Assembly (NCBI GenBank): GCA_964624465.1
Contig: CAZUZD010000376.1
Location: 1 to 5,636 of the forward strand
Direction of reading: 5' to 3'
DNA from: CAZUZD01 sp964624465
GTDB taxonomy: Bacteria; Planctomycetota; Planctomycetia; Isosphaerales; Isosphaeraceae
DNA: 5,636 nucleotides
In this document: positions 4,972 to 5,636 of the stretch, in pieces
Numbering within the stretch: position 1 is the first letter of the stretch
How the letters are laid out: each line of letters opens with the position of its first letter
Made by a program: the position numbers and the translations under genes
The notes under the pieces: model-generated
Databases searched by the model: none
Told to the model about the DNA's origin: nothing
What the model saw: the letters and a program-made list of their open reading frames with translations, nothing else

Positions 4972-4987
4972 AGCAACTGGCGCACCG
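4972..4987 (-). promoter_or_regulatory. Possible sigma-54 promoter for the CBS gene
   Basis: On the minus strand, CGGTGCG-CCAG-TTGCT has the essential GG and GC exactly 10 bases apart and a perfect TTGCT. The -24 half differs from TGGCACG at three positions. It would start transcription near 4961, giving a leader of about 53 bases that contains the hairpin at 4936-4955. It is clearly weaker than the two plus-strand elements. Confidence 0.35.
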
Positions 4988-5014
4988 TCGACCCCGGCGG
5001 CCGGCGGCAGGGGC

Positions 5015-5636
<622 letters not shown>

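Noticed and set aside
4908..4985. Upstream ATG at 4985 for the CBS gene
   Set aside because: The extension is not part of the CBS fold, overlaps the possible promoter and hairpin, and the ATG at 4907 has a well-spaced GGGAG.

Overview
This is a very G+C-rich window (by eye about 70% or more), with strong G/C preference at third codon positions and Ala/Gly/Arg/Pro-rich proteins. The large membrane-anchored GTPase-like protein, a sigma-54 activator with -24/-12 promoters nearby, and a short Ala/Pro-rich lipoprotein together suggest a planctomycete, perhaps of the Isosphaera group. That assignment is inference; no rRNA or other marker is present.

Layout. At the left edge, on the minus strand, is the start of a small lipoprotein gene (1-133) that runs off the window. 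A 335-base divergent intergenic region follows, with a near-consensus sigma-54 promoter facing right. Five plus-strand genes then cover 469-4314: a YqjD/ElaB-like (DUF883-type) single-pass membrane protein; a 536-residue protein with two N-terminal membrane helices and a P-loop GTPase-like domain; a DUF3618/DUF883-like membrane protein with its own near-consensus sigma-54 promoter; a 71-residue YqjD-like protein; and, overlapping it by ATGA, a YqjE-like (holin superfamily III, Phage_holin_3_6) protein. A perfect 14-bp inverted repeat with a following T-rich tract ends the block. Two minus-strand genes converge on it: a two-CBS-domain protein (4455-4907) and, upstream of that, the C-terminal half of a sigma-54 enhancer-binding activator cut by the right edge.

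How the genes may work together. The plus-strand block resembles an expanded version of the enterobacterial yqjD-yqjE stress cluster, with a membrane GTPase-like protein inserted. All these products are predicted to sit in or on the inner membrane. In E. coli, YqjD-type proteins are stationary-phase, membrane-anchored, ribosome-associated proteins under RpoS. Here the promoters look sigma-54 dependent and an activator of that class is encoded next door. The working hypothesis is a sigma-54-controlled envelope-stress or dormancy module: activator, CBS energy/nucleotide sensor, YqjD/YqjE-like membrane proteins and a GTPase-like protein. The promoter motifs are direct observations; the regulatory link and the shared function are inference.

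Unusual RNA structures also appear. There is a 15-bp hairpin capped by a UCCG tetraloop between the first two plus-strand genes, a hairpin directly before the GTPase-like start codon, and an 8-bp hairpin in the leader of the CBS gene.
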